Positions 1-7,756 are shown, counted from the first letter of the stretch. The stretch is DNA of 14,453 nucleotides from Lachnospiraceae bacterium (GCA_900771955.1 CAAGPW010000151.1:1-14453); one strand, 5' to 3'. Notes: generated by a model from the letters alone, not told the origin. Translations and numbers: made by a program.

Positions 1-1182
1 CCCGGCGTCTCTTAGCATCTTTACGATACGGTCGGACGTCGTACCACGCACAATAGAGTCATCGATCATAATGATACGCTTGCCCGCAACTGCTTCCTTT
101 AATACATTTAACTTCACACGCACACTGGACTCACGGCTGCTCTGCTTTGGCTTGATAAAGGTTCTGCCCACATAGCTGTTTTTGACGAACGCCGTTCCGT
201 AAGGAATTCCAGACTGCATGGAATAACCAAGTGCCGCTGCGTTTCCGGACTCCGGAACACCGACAACCAGATCTGCATCCACCGGAGAATCCATGGCAAG
301 GAAACGCCCCGCCTTAATTCTGGAACCATAGACACTGACACCATCAATATGGCTGTCCGGTCTTGCAAAATAAATATATTCAAAAATACAACGTGCCTCT
401 TTTTCCGGGGCAAGCGCAAGGGACATATCGGACTGGATGCCGCCTTCCGGTGAGATCGTAACTACCTCCCCCGGGCGGACATCACGGACGAATTCCGCTC
501 CGATCGTCTCTAAGGCACAGGTCTCGGAAGTGATGATATAGGCATTGTCTCTCTTTCCGATACAAAGCGGTTTAAAACCGAACGGATCTCTTGCACCGAT
601 CAGCTTACGCGGACTTGCCACTACCAGAGAGAACGCACCCCTTAACTTTGCAACCGCACGTCTTACCGCTTCCTCCGCTGTCTTGGAATTCAAACGCTCT
701 CTCGCAATATGATACGCGATCACTTCCGTATCGATCGTTGTCTGGAAAATTGCTCCGGTGTATTCAAGATCATGTCTCAGTTCATTTGCATTGATCAGGT
801 TTCCGTTATGTGCCAGCGCAAGTGTGCCCTTGACATAATTTAATACAAGCGGCTGTGCATTTTCTCTTGTGGAGGCTCCTGCAGTAGAATAGCGGACATG
901 TCCCACTCCGATATCCCCGTTTAGTTTTCCGAGGATCTCCGGTGTAAATACCTCATTGACAAGTCCCATGTCCTTATAGGACTGCACCTTTCCTTTCGGA
1001 CCGCTCGTATCGCTGACCGCAATACCGCAGCTTTCCTGTCCTCTGTGCTGCAGTGCAAACAATCCATAATAAATAGTAGACGCAACATCGCCGCCATTAA
1101 AGTCATACATGCCAAAGACTCCGCATTCTTCATGCAGTCCGTCAAACGGCAGCGGCTTTTTTTCCAATTCCTTTGTTTTCAT
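1..1182 (-). CDS. purF: Amidophosphoribosyltransferase, 3' end outside window
   Basis: Catalyses the first committed step of de novo purine synthesis in the cytoplasm: PRPP plus glutamine to phosphoribosylamine. 394 codons are visible from ATG 1182; the C-terminus lies beyond position 1. An N-terminal Ntn-type glutaminase domain begins at HEECGVFG, so Cys20 would become the N-terminal nucleophile after removal of a 19-residue propeptide. ALQHRGQES, GVGHVRYST and LAHNGNL follow, as expected for class II glutamine amidotransferases. RCIFEYIYFARPDS carries a cysteine where the Bacillus-type enzyme has one of its four Fe-S ligands; the other ligands would lie off the window. The PRPP-binding motif IIMIDDSIVRGTT is near the visible end. 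AGGAG lies 8 bases before the ATG. The start is 11 bases after the purC stop, so the two genes form an operon. The reading frame is intact throughout. Confidence 0.97.
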   Translation of the reverse strand, partial: MKTKELEKKPLPFDGLHEECGVFGMYDFNGGDVASTIYYGLFALQHRGQESCGIAVSDTSGPKGKVQSYKDMGLVNEVFTPEILGKLNGDIGVGHVRYSTAGASTRENAQPLVLNYVKGTLALAHNGNLINANELRHDLEYTGAIFQTTIDTEVIAYHIARERLNSKTAEEAVRRAVAKLRGAFSLVVASPRKLIGARDPFGFKPLCIGKRDNAYIITSETCALETIGAEFVRDVRPGEVVTISPEGGIQSDMSLALAPEKEARCIFEYIYFARPDSHIDGVSVYGSRIKAGRFLAMDSPVDADLVVGVPESGNAAALGYSMQSGIPYGTAFVKNSYVGRTFIKPKQSSRESSVRVKLNVLKEAVAGKRIIMIDDSIVRGTTSDRIVKMLRDAG

Positions 1183-1193
1183 GGGTTCTCCTA

Positions 1194-2078
1194 TTATCTT
1201 GTGAATTTCTTTCCGGTCAACAGTTCAAATGCCTCTTTGTACTTGTCTACAGTCTTTGTCACGATCTCATCCGGAAGCAGACCTTCATTGTCCGGATTTG
1301 CTTTTAACCAGTCTCTTACAAACTGTTTGTCGAAGGAAGGCTGTGATTTTCCGGCTTCGTAGCCTTCCAGCGGCCAGAATCTGGAACTGTCCGGTGTGAG
1401 CATCTCGTCACCAAGCACTACATTTCCGTTCTCATCCAGACCAAACTCAAATTTGGTATCTGCAATGATGATGCCCTTGCTTAACGCATACTCTGCACAT
1501 TTCTTATAAAGTGCAATCGTATACTCCTTGATCTTTGCGGCATATTCTGCACCTTTCTCTGCGCCGTAGATCTTTTCCAAGACCTTCACACTCTCCTCAT
1601 AGGAAATATTTTCGTCATGCAGACCAAGCTCAGCTTTTGTACTCGGAGTGTAGATCGGCTCCGGCAGCTTGTCGGATTCCTTCAATCCTTCCGGCAGTCT
1701 GATTCCGCAGACAGTACCGTTCTCCTGATAGCTCTTCCAGCCACTTCCGGTTATGTATCCACGCACGATGCACTCGATCGGAAGCATCTCCAATTTGCGA
1801 CATTCCATGCTGTTGCCGTCAAATTCCGGTTTGCGGAAGAACTCCGGCATATCCTTAACATCTGTAGAAAGCATATGGTTTGGAACAATATCCTTTGTAT
1901 AATCGAACCAGAACTTTGACATCTGTGTCAAAATTGCCCCTTTGTCTGTAATCTTATTCTTCAAAATAACATCAAACGCAGAGATACGGTCTGTTGCAAC
2001 AATGATCAGACTGTCTCCATTATCATAGACCTCACGTACTTTTCCCTCTTTAATTGGTTTAAATTCCTGATTGCTCAT
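1194..2078 (-). CDS. purC: SAICAR synthetase (phosphoribosylaminoimidazole-succinocarboxamide synthase)
   Basis: Ligates aspartate to CAIR using ATP in de novo purine synthesis. The 294-residue protein starts with the KEGKVREVYD ATP-grasp-like loop. It then shows ATDRISAFD, the conserved IVRGYITGSGWKSYQ segment, IYTPSTKAELGLHDENIS, and IADTKFEFG followed by DEMLTPDSSRFW. The length and the longer central insert match the roughly 300-residue form related to yeast Ade1 rather than the 237-residue E. coli form. The ATG is preceded by GGAGG with good spacing. It is the first gene of a purC-purF operon with its own promoter at 2127-2156. No purine (G-box) riboswitch is evident in the short leader, although other trans-acting purine control cannot be excluded. 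Confidence 0.97.
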   Translation of the reverse strand: MSNQEFKPIKEGKVREVYDNGDSLIIVATDRISAFDVILKNKITDKGAILTQMSKFWFDYTKDIVPNHMLSTDVKDMPEFFRKPEFDGNSMECRKLEMLPIECIVRGYITGSGWKSYQENGTVCGIRLPEGLKESDKLPEPIYTPSTKAELGLHDENISYEESVKVLEKIYGAEKGAEYAAKIKEYTIALYKKCAEYALSKGIIIADTKFEFGLDENGNVVLGDEMLTPDSSRFWPLEGYEAGKSQPSFDKQFVRDWLKANPDNEGLLPDEIVTKTVDKYKEAFELLTGKKFTR

Positions 2079-2126
2079 CTTTGTCCTCCATTCAATGCTT
2101 GCTAAGATAATTTATCCATTGTTAAA

Positions 2127-2156
2127 ATTATAATACAGGCGTTTCCTTTTCGTCAA
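2127..2156 (-). promoter_or_regulatory. Sigma-A promoter for purC-purF
   Basis: On the minus strand TTGACG (2156-2151) and TATAAT (2132-2127) are separated by 18 bases. Transcription would start near 2120, giving a leader of roughly 40 bases before the purC ATG. That is too short for a classic purine riboswitch. The match is by eye. Confidence 0.75.
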
Positions 2157-2276
2157 TGCGAAGCGCCCGAATCCGCTTTTTTTGCATGTAGAAAAAAGGA
2201 CTTCTTTTATTAATATTTTTGTATAATTTCATTGTCTTATTAGCAGTTCTTATAATCATAAAGTGTTTTCATAATA

Positions 2277-2327
2277 GAAAGAGAAAGCATGGTCTGCCGC
2301 TTCCCGGTAAAACACGCTTTCTCTTTT
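2277..2327 (-). terminator. Hairpin terminator after the gpmI / small membrane protein unit
   Basis: The inverted repeat AGAGAAAGC (2280-2288) pairs with GCTTTCTCT (2316-2324). The stem extends by A-T and G-T pairs to about 2277/2327, with partial pairing further in. It lies between the end of the minus-strand unit (2351) and the purC promoter. The T-rich flank is stronger in the plus direction than in the minus direction, so it may work both ways or be a modest minus-strand terminator. Confidence 0.6.
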
Positions 2328-2350
2328 TCTCTGTTTTTATTCTTTCTTTT

Positions 2351-2596
2351 TTATTCCTGCTGCTCTCTTTCTTTCGTCTCCCGCTTTTCCAGTTCATCTG
2401 CTTCATGCCGGATCGCAATATAATTATGCACAAACAGAAAGATGGATATGAGTACAACAATTCCCGGTATCACAAGCCCGAGAGTCTTTCCCGTCTCCGA
2501 AATCTTTCCCGCCGCGCAGATGATCGCAAACGCCGCATAATACATACAGCAGAAGATCGTCACCACAAGAGGTATGATCACTTTTTTTAACTTCAT
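2351..2596 (-). CDS. Small two-helix membrane protein, unknown function
   Basis: I do not recognise this 81-residue protein. It starts MKLKK, then has two hydrophobic stretches at about residues 6-29 and 38-58. A charged, Glu/Arg/Lys-rich tail follows (about 60-81, RHEADELEKRETKEREQQE) that could form a short coiled coil. The positive N-terminus and the charged tail suggest that both ends face the cytoplasm. GGAGG lies upstream of the ATG with good spacing, which supports real translation; the overlapping plus-strand frame has no such site. It begins 30 bases after the gpmI stop with no hairpin between, so it is probably cotranscribed with gpmI. A metabolic link to glycolysis is not implied by sequence. 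Confidence 0.75.
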   Translation of the reverse strand: MKLKKVIIPLVVTIFCCMYYAAFAIICAAGKISETGKTLGLVIPGIVVLISIFLFVHNYIAIRHEADELEKRETKEREQQE

Positions 2597-2626
2597 ACAG
2601 GTTCCTCCAAAGATCCCGTCCTGATC

Positions 2627-4168
2627 TTATTTCTTGATCAGAAGGGACTCGCCTGTCATTTCAGCCGGCTTTTCCATGCCCATCATATTGATCATCGTCG
2701 GGATGATGTCTGCAAGACGGCCATTCTCTTTTAAGGTATAAGCCGGATCAGCATTGATCAGGATAAACGGAACCGGATTGGTCGTATGTGCGGTAAACGG
2801 AGCCCCTGTCTCATAGTCAATGAGCTGCTCTGCATTCCCGTGATCTGCACACAAGAATGCCTGTCCGCCAACTTCTTTTAATGCCTCTACTGCTTTTCCA
2901 ACACAGGTATCTACGGTCTCAACTGCTTTAACGGCAGCTTCCATGATTCCGGTGTGACCTACCATGTCAGGGTTTGCAAAGTTTACAATGATCACATCAT
3001 ATTTGTCGGAACGGATCGCTGCACACAGCTTGTCACATACTTCCGGTGCACTCATCTCCGGCTGAAGATCATAGGTGGCAACCTTCGGGGATTTTACCAG
3101 GATACGGTCTTCGCCCGGATTCGGCTCTTCCACACCACCGTTAAAGAAGAAAGTGACATGCGCGTATTTCTCTGTCTCTGCGATTCTTGCCTGTGTCTTT
3201 CCGTTCTTTGCAAGATATTCGCCAAAGGTATTGGTCAGATGTACTTTCTTAAAAGCAATCTCTTTGTTCGGAATTGTCTCGTCATACTCTGTAAAGCAGA
3301 CAAAGTTTACATTCTTTCTTGCACCACGGTCAAATCCGTCAAATTCATCTGCGCAGAATGCTCTTGTCATTTCTCTTGCGCGATCCGGACGGAAATTGTA
3401 GAAAATAATGGAATCTCCATCGTTTACAGTTGCAACCGGCTTTCCGTCTTTTTCGATCACAGTCGGAACTACAAACTCATCGGTCACATCCTTTGCATAG
3501 GAAGCATCCAGTGCTGCCAGTGCATCTTCTGCTTTCTCGCCCTGTCCCTCTGCAATTGCACGGTAAGCTTTTTCCACACGATCCCATCGGTTGTCACGGT
3601 CCATTGCATAATAACGTCCTTCCAGGGAAGCTATCTCACCGACACCGATCTCTTTCATTTTTGCCTGAAGCTCTTCTACAAATCCCTTTGCAGAAGTTGG
3701 TGCTGTATCACGTCCGTCTAAGAAGCAGTGTACATAGACTTTTTCAACACCTTCTCTTTTTGCCATCTCAAGCAAGCCATACAGATGTGTATTGTGGCTG
3801 TGTACACCACCGTCGGATAACAGTCCGAACAGATGAAGTGCAGAACCGTTTTTCTTTGCATTGTGCATACCATCTAAAAGTGCTTCATTCTTGAAGAAAT
3901 CTCCGTCTCCGATCTCTTTTGTAATTCTGGTAAGCTCCTGATATACGATTCTTCCTGCGCCCATATTCATATGACCCACTTCCGAGTTTCCCATCTGACC
4001 ATCCGGAAGACCTACTGCAAGTCCGCTGGCATACCCTTTTACAAACGGGTAATCTTTCATGAGGCCGTCAATCACCGGTGTTTTGGCCTGTGCCACAGCA
4101 TTTCCTTCTGTCTTGTCATTTAAGCCGAATCCGTCCAAGATCATCAATACGGTTGGTTTTTTACTCAT
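2627..4168 (-). CDS. gpmI: 2,3-bisphosphoglycerate-independent phosphoglycerate mutase
   Basis: Interconverts 3- and 2-phosphoglycerate in glycolysis using a two-manganese alkaline-phosphatase-like site. The protein has 513 residues, typical for the family. Metal and catalytic motifs are present: MILDGFG with Asp12; MGNSEVGHMNMG with the nucleophile Ser62; the insert-domain motifs DGRDTAPTS and RYYAMDRDNRWDR; FRPDRARE; and CADHGNAEQ near the C-terminus. The ATG at 4168 is chosen because AGAGG lies about 10 bases upstream and MSKKPTVLMILDG is the usual family start. An in-frame upstream extension to 4240 would run through the leader. It is separated from tpiA by a strong terminator and has its own promoter, so it is expressed as a unit with the small membrane protein downstream. 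Confidence 0.97.
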   Translation of the reverse strand: MSKKPTVLMILDGFGLNDKTEGNAVAQAKTPVIDGLMKDYPFVKGYASGLAVGLPDGQMGNSEVGHMNMGAGRIVYQELTRITKEIGDGDFFKNEALLDGMHNAKKNGSALHLFGLLSDGGVHSHNTHLYGLLEMAKREGVEKVYVHCFLDGRDTAPTSAKGFVEELQAKMKEIGVGEIASLEGRYYAMDRDNRWDRVEKAYRAIAEGQGEKAEDALAALDASYAKDVTDEFVVPTVIEKDGKPVATVNDGDSIIFYNFRPDRAREMTRAFCADEFDGFDRGARKNVNFVCFTEYDETIPNKEIAFKKVHLTNTFGEYLAKNGKTQARIAETEKYAHVTFFFNGGVEEPNPGEDRILVKSPKVATYDLQPEMSAPEVCDKLCAAIRSDKYDVIIVNFANPDMVGHTGIMEAAVKAVETVDTCVGKAVEALKEVGGQAFLCADHGNAEQLIDYETGAPFTAHTTNPVPFILINADPAYTLKENGRLADIIPTMINMMGMEKPAEMTGESLLIKK

Positions 4169-4264
4169 AATCGTTTTCCTCTTTTCTTTGATTTTCGTTT
4201 TATTTATTCCCGGAAATAGATATCCGGTATGTATCTGCAACTACTTTCATAATTACCGCAAACA

Positions 4265-4293
4265 TTATACACTATTGTCAAGGATTTCACAAT
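4265..4293 (-). promoter_or_regulatory. Promoter for gpmI
   Basis: A consensus TATAAT (4270-4265) sits 17 bases from TTGTGA (4293-4288) on the minus strand. A perfect TTGACA (4282-4277) lies inside the spacer and could serve as the -35 of a second, overlapping start further down. The leader to the gpmI ATG would be about 90 bases. Confidence 0.65.
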
Positions 4294-4314
4294 ATTTTAT
4301 TCCAAAAATGCAAA

Positions 4315-4346
4315 GAGGATAACCGGGGAAAACCGGTTATCCTCTC
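4315..4346 (-). terminator. Rho-independent terminator after tpiA
   Basis: A perfect 13-bp stem AGAGGATAACCGG (4315-4327) pairs with 4334-4346 around a 6-base loop. On the minus strand it is followed by a T-rich run (TTTGCATTTTT). It lies 32 bases after the tpiA stop and uncouples tpiA from gpmI. Confidence 0.92.
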
Positions 4347-4377
4347 TGTTTTATGTTTACATGACAGTAAGTGTTTC

Positions 4378-5127
4378 TTATTTGTAGTTTACAATCTTAC
4401 CAAAATCAGCCTTTAAGGAAGCTCCTCCAACCAATCCGCCGTCAATATCCGGTTTTGCGAATAATTCAGCAGCATTTCCTGCATTTACAGATCCGCCGTA
4501 CTGGATACGAACTGCTTCTGCTGTTGCTTCACCGTATACTTCTTTGATGCATGCACGGATTGCACCGCAAACTTCTTCCGCCTGATCAGAAGTAGCAGTT
4601 TTTCCGGTTCCGATTGCCCAGATCGGCTCATATGCGATAACCATGGAAGCAACCTGCTCTGCAGTAACACCTGCAAGGTCAGATTTGATCTGCATACGGA
4701 TCCAGTCCAAGGTAATGCCCATTTCTCTCTGCTCTAAGGACTCTCCACAGCAAAGGATCGGAGTAAGTCCGGCTTCAAGTGCTTTCTTTACTTTCTTGTT
4801 GATCATGCAGTCACACTCTTTGAAGTAATCACGTCTCTCAGAATGTCCTAATACTACATATTTTACGCCAGCGTCAACTAACATTTCAGCAGAGATCTCT
4901 CCGGTGTAGGCACCTTTCTCTTCGAAATACATGTTTTCTGCACCAACTGCAACGTTTGTTCCCTTTACAGCTTCTACAACCGGAACGATATCGATTGCCG
5001 GTACACAGTAAACAACATCTACGTCATCACTTTTTACTAACGGTTTTAATTCTTCTACTAATTTAACAGCCTGGCTCGGAGTCATGTTCATTTTCCAGTT
5101 GCCGGCTACGATTTTCTTTCTTGCCAT
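4378..5127 (-). CDS. tpiA: Triose-phosphate isomerase
   Basis: Interconverts dihydroxyacetone phosphate and glyceraldehyde 3-phosphate as a cytoplasmic TIM-barrel dimer. The 249-residue length is standard. The catalytic residues are in place: Lys12 in GNWKMN, His95 in VVLGHSERR and Glu167 in AYEPIWAIGTGKTA, which also contains the phosphate-gripping loop 6. IQYGGSVNAGN and DGGLVGGASLK form the rest of the phosphate site. The ATG is preceded by AGGAG. It lies 55 bases downstream of pgk with no hairpin between, so the two are probably cotranscribed. The transcript ends at the hairpin at 4315-4346. Confidence 0.98.
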   Translation of the reverse strand: MARKKIVAGNWKMNMTPSQAVKLVEELKPLVKSDDVDVVYCVPAIDIVPVVEAVKGTNVAVGAENMYFEEKGAYTGEISAEMLVDAGVKYVVLGHSERRDYFKECDCMINKKVKKALEAGLTPILCCGESLEQREMGITLDWIRMQIKSDLAGVTAEQVASMVIAYEPIWAIGTGKTATSDQAEEVCGAIRACIKEVYGEATAEAVRIQYGGSVNAGNAAELFAKPDIDGGLVGGASLKADFGKIVNYK

Positions 5128-5182
5128 TTTTATTTCTCCTTAATACACTGAATATATTGTCAATCACCAAGTTGCTTTCGGT

Positions 5183-6394
5183 CTACTTATCGTTTGCTGC
5201 TGCAACACCCGGTAATTCTTTGCCTTCCAAGAACTCTAAGGATGCACCACCACCTGTGGAGATATGGCTCATCTTGTCACCAAATCCAAGCTGGTTAACT
5301 GCTGCTGCGGAATCACCACCACCGATAATTGTGGTAGCATCTGTATCAGCAAGTGCCTGAGCTACAGCAATTGTACCTTTTGCAAGAACCGGATTCTCAA
5401 AGATACCCATCGGTCCGTTCCATACAACAGTCTTGGCTGTCTTTACAGCATCTGCATATAAAGCTGCTGTCTTAGGTCCGATATCAAATCCAGCCATATC
5501 AGCCGGCATCTTATCTGCGTCATATACTTTTACATCGATCTGTGCATCGATCGGATCCGGGAATGCGGTTGCTGCTACAGAATCTACCGGAAGAAGTAAT
5601 TTCTTTCCAAGTTTTTCTGCCTTGTCCATCATTTCCTTGCAGTAATCGATCTTTGTATCATCTACTAATGATTTTCCAATCTCATAGCCCTTTGCTTTTA
5701 AGAATGTATAAGCCATACCACCACCGATGATCAAGGTATCACATTTCTCAAGCAGGTTGGAGATAACGTTTAACTTATCTGCAACTTTTGCACCACCAAG
5801 GATAGCAACGAACGGTCTTACCGGATTTTCTACTGCATTTCCGAGGAAGTCGATCTCTTTCTGCATCAGATAACCAACAACTGCAGTATCAACCAGTGCA
5901 GCAACACCTACGTTAGAGCAGTGTGCTCTGTGTGCAGTACCAAATGCGTCGTTTACGAATACATCGCAGATAGAAGCAAGGTCTTTGGAGAATGCTTCTC
6001 CGTTCTTTGTCTCTTCTGCTCTGAAACGTGTATTCTCAAGCAAGATAACGTCTCCGTCCTTCATTGCTTCAACTGCGGCTCTTGCGTTCGGTCCAACTAC
6101 TTCCGGATCTGCAACGAATTTTACTTCCTGTCCTAATAATTCAGAAAGTCTTACTGCTACCGGAGCAAGTGTCTTTGTCTTTTTATCTTCTTCTGTCTTT
6201 ACTTTTCCAAGATGGGAGCAGAGAATAACCTTTCCACCGTCTGCGATCAGTTTCTTGATCGTCGGAAGTGCTGCAACCAGACGGTTCTCATCTGTGATCT
6301 TTCCATCCTTTAACGGTACGTTGAAATCACATCTGCAAAGAACTCTTTTTCCCTTTACATTGATATCATCTACTGTTTTCTTGTTTAATGACAT
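5183..6394 (-). CDS. pgk: Phosphoglycerate kinase
   Basis: Transfers the acyl phosphate of 1,3-bisphosphoglycerate to ADP, the first ATP-yielding step of glycolysis. The protein has 403 residues. The signature RVLCRCDFNVP is near the N-terminus, followed by the substrate-site motifs HLGK, DAFGTAHRAHCS and GGAKVADKL. The C-terminal nucleotide domain shows GGGMAYTFLKA, VWNGPMGIFE, IGGGDSAAA and STGGGASLEFLEGKELPGV. I place the start at 6394 because AAGGAGGA lies just upstream and MSLNKKTVDDI is the usual beginning; a longer in-frame ATG start at 6427 would translate through the ribosome binding site. pgk heads a pgk-tpiA unit that follows the gap terminator. No clean sigma-A promoter was found in its 247-base upstream region, which instead holds an unusual hairpin-rich leader. 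Confidence 0.97.
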   Translation of the reverse strand: MSLNKKTVDDINVKGKRVLCRCDFNVPLKDGKITDENRLVAALPTIKKLIADGGKVILCSHLGKVKTEEDKKTKTLAPVAVRLSELLGQEVKFVADPEVVGPNARAAVEAMKDGDVILLENTRFRAEETKNGEAFSKDLASICDVFVNDAFGTAHRAHCSNVGVAALVDTAVVGYLMQKEIDFLGNAVENPVRPFVAILGGAKVADKLNVISNLLEKCDTLIIGGGMAYTFLKAKGYEIGKSLVDDTKIDYCKEMMDKAEKLGKKLLLPVDSVAATAFPDPIDAQIDVKVYDADKMPADMAGFDIGPKTAALYADAVKTAKTVVWNGPMGIFENPVLAKGTIAVAQALADTDATTIIGGGDSAAAVNQLGFGDKMSHISTGGGASLEFLEGKELPGVAAANDK

Positions 6395-6445
6395 ACTATG
6401 TCCTCCTTTTTCATAACAGGCCTTCACCTGGAGTTTTCTTTCTTA

Positions 6446-6536
6446 CAGAGCAGAGCAAACAATGCGCATCCGCTCTGATCAGCGGTCGTCAAATGTACGC
6501 TCGTGCAAGCGCGGCGTCCATTTTCCTCGTCGCCAT
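6446..6536 (-). promoter_or_regulatory. Hairpin-rich leader upstream of pgk, possible cis-acting RNA or dispersed repeat
   Basis: This block is clearly richer in G and C than the other intergenic regions here. Read on the minus strand it can fold into consecutive short hairpins: GGCG/CGCC (6531-6534 with 6513-6516), CGCT/AGCG (6508-6511 with 6498-6501, 6-base loop) and CCGCT/AGCGG (6481-6485 with 6470-6474, 6-base loop). A fourth pairing, CAGAGC (6472-6477) with GCTCTG at 6446-6451 or 6451-6456, excludes the third, so two folds compete. The block sits between the gap terminator and the pgk ribosome binding site. Function is unknown: it could be a regulatory leader, a processed small RNA or a repeat element. 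I recognise no named riboswitch. Confidence 0.35.
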
Positions 6537-6540
6537 TACA

Positions 6541-6577
6541 AAAAACAGGGTCCGGTCCCAAAAAAGACCGGACCCTG
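6541..6577 (-). terminator. Rho-independent terminator after gap
   Basis: A perfect 12-bp GC-rich stem CAGGGTCCGGTC (6546-6557) pairs with GACCGGACCCTG (6566-6577) around an 8-base loop. On the minus strand it is followed by TTTTTTG. It lies 64 bases after the gap stop. It should make gap largely a single-gene transcript, with any readthrough feeding pgk-tpiA. Confidence 0.94.
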
Positions 6578-6641
6578 CGTTGAGTCTTATCCGCGTGAAT
6601 GAAACCTCATTCTGCGACTTCATCCTGAATCTGCAGATCGA

Positions 6642-7658
6642 TTATGCTAATTCAGAGAAGTATTTGATTGTACGAACCATCTGAGATGTGTAGCTGTTCT
6701 CATTGTCATACCATGAAACAACCTGTACTTCATATAAATCATCAGCAACTTTGGAAACCATTGTCTGAGTTGCATCAAATAAAGAACCAAATCTCATACC
6801 AACGATATCAGAAGATACGATCAGGTCTTCATTGTAACCGAAAGATTCGTTAGCTGCTGCTTTCATAGCTGCATTGATTGCTTCAACAGTTACGTCTGCT
6901 TTCTTAACAACTGCTGTTAAGATTGTTGTAGAACCAGTCGGAACCGGAACACGCTGTGCAGATCCGATTAATTTTCCGTTCAGTTCCGGAATAACAAGTC
7001 CGATTGCCTTTGCAGCACCGGTGCTGTTCGGAACGATGTTAACTGCTGCTGCTCTGGATCTTCTTAAATCGCCTTTTCTCTGCGGTCCATCAAGAGTCAT
7101 CTGATCACCAGTGTAAGCATGGATTGTTACCATGATACCAGACTGGATCGGAGCAAATTTATTTAATGCATCAGCCATAGGTGCTAAGCAGTTTGTGGTA
7201 CAGGAAGCTGCAGAAATGATGGTATCTGTTGCTTTCAGAGTTGTATGGTTTGTATTGTAAACGATGGTAGGAAGGTCATTTCCAGCCGGAGCTGAGATAA
7301 CAACTTTACGAGCACCAGCGTTGATGTGAGCCTGTGCTTTTTCTTTGCTTGTATAGAAGCCGGAGCACTCTAATACAACGTCTACTTTTAATTCTCCCCA
7401 TGGGCAGTTGTTTGCATCCGGGAAAGCGTAGATCTTGATTTCTTTTCCATCAACAGTGATAGAATCTTCACCAGCAGATACCTTGTCTGCTAATTCATAT
7501 TTACCCTGAGATGAATCATATTTTAACAAATGTGCCAGCATCTTCGGGCTTGTTAAATCGTTGATTGCTACTACTTCGTATCCTTCTGCTCCAAACATCT
7601 GTCTGAATGCAAGACGACCGATACGGCCGAAACCATTAATTGCTACTCTTACTGCCAT
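6642..7658 (-). CDS. gap: Glyceraldehyde-3-phosphate dehydrogenase, NAD-type, glycolytic
   Basis: Oxidises glyceraldehyde 3-phosphate to 1,3-bisphosphoglycerate with NAD. The 338-residue protein has the Rossmann motif INGFGRIGRLAFR at the N-terminus. Asp34 in AINDLTSP favours NAD over NADP. The active-site segment SAASCTTNCLAP contains the nucleophile Cys153. HAYTGDQMTLDGPQRKGDLRRSRAA and WYDNENSYTSQM match the catalytic domain. AGGAGG lies upstream of the ATG. It is the first gene of the glycolytic cluster, has a good promoter at 7728-7756 and ends at its own strong terminator. That fits high, separate expression of gap. No CggR-type regulator gene precedes it, unlike in Bacillus. Confidence 0.98.
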   Translation of the reverse strand: MAVRVAINGFGRIGRLAFRQMFGAEGYEVVAINDLTSPKMLAHLLKYDSSQGKYELADKVSAGEDSITVDGKEIKIYAFPDANNCPWGELKVDVVLECSGFYTSKEKAQAHINAGARKVVISAPAGNDLPTIVYNTNHTTLKATDTIISAASCTTNCLAPMADALNKFAPIQSGIMVTIHAYTGDQMTLDGPQRKGDLRRSRAAAVNIVPNSTGAAKAIGLVIPELNGKLIGSAQRVPVPTGSTTILTAVVKKADVTVEAINAAMKAAANESFGYNEDLIVSSDIVGMRFGSLFDATQTMVSKVADDLYEVQVVSWYDNENSYTSQMVRTIKYFSELA

Positions 7659-7727
7659 GTCTTAATTCCTCCTAAATTTAAATGATTAAGATTCTTTTTC
7701 TGTGGACTTGTCCGCCCAACTGCTATT

Positions 7728-7756
7728 ATTCTAACTAATTTCACTGCAAAATTCAA
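7728..7756 (-). promoter_or_regulatory. Sigma-A promoter for gap
   Basis: TTGAAT (7756-7751) and TAGAAT (7733-7728) are 17 bases apart on the minus strand. The leader to the gap ATG is about 60 bases and contains a small dyad, GGAC-AA-GTCC, near 7704-7713. Whether that dyad is an operator is unknown. Confidence 0.7.

Noticed and set aside
2079..2218. Possible purine riboswitch upstream of purC
   Set aside because: The promoter at 2127-2156 leaves a leader of only about 40 bases and I see no G-box core pairing pattern.
2219..2590. 123-codon plus-strand frame overlapping the small membrane protein gene
   Set aside because: The minus-strand frame has a good ribosome binding site and a sensible two-helix protein. 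The plus frame starts in an AT-rich spacer without a site and runs through the terminator stem.
2954..3721. 255-codon plus-strand frame inside gpmI
   Set aside because: It is a long antisense frame created by gpmI codon bias; it is Cys/Phe/Ser-rich with no recognisable domain, while gpmI is intact with all catalytic motifs.
6489..6536. A 15-codon minus-strand frame (MATRKMDAALARAYI) upstream of pgk, as a leader peptide
   Set aside because: There is no ribosome binding site; the ATG directly follows the U-run of the gap terminator. The peptide shows no run of regulatory codons. The block is better explained by RNA structure or a repeat.
6388..6684. 98-codon plus-strand frame across the gap-pgk spacer
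   Set aside because: It overlaps both the start of pgk and the end of gap on the other strand, runs through the terminator hairpin and has no ribosome binding site.
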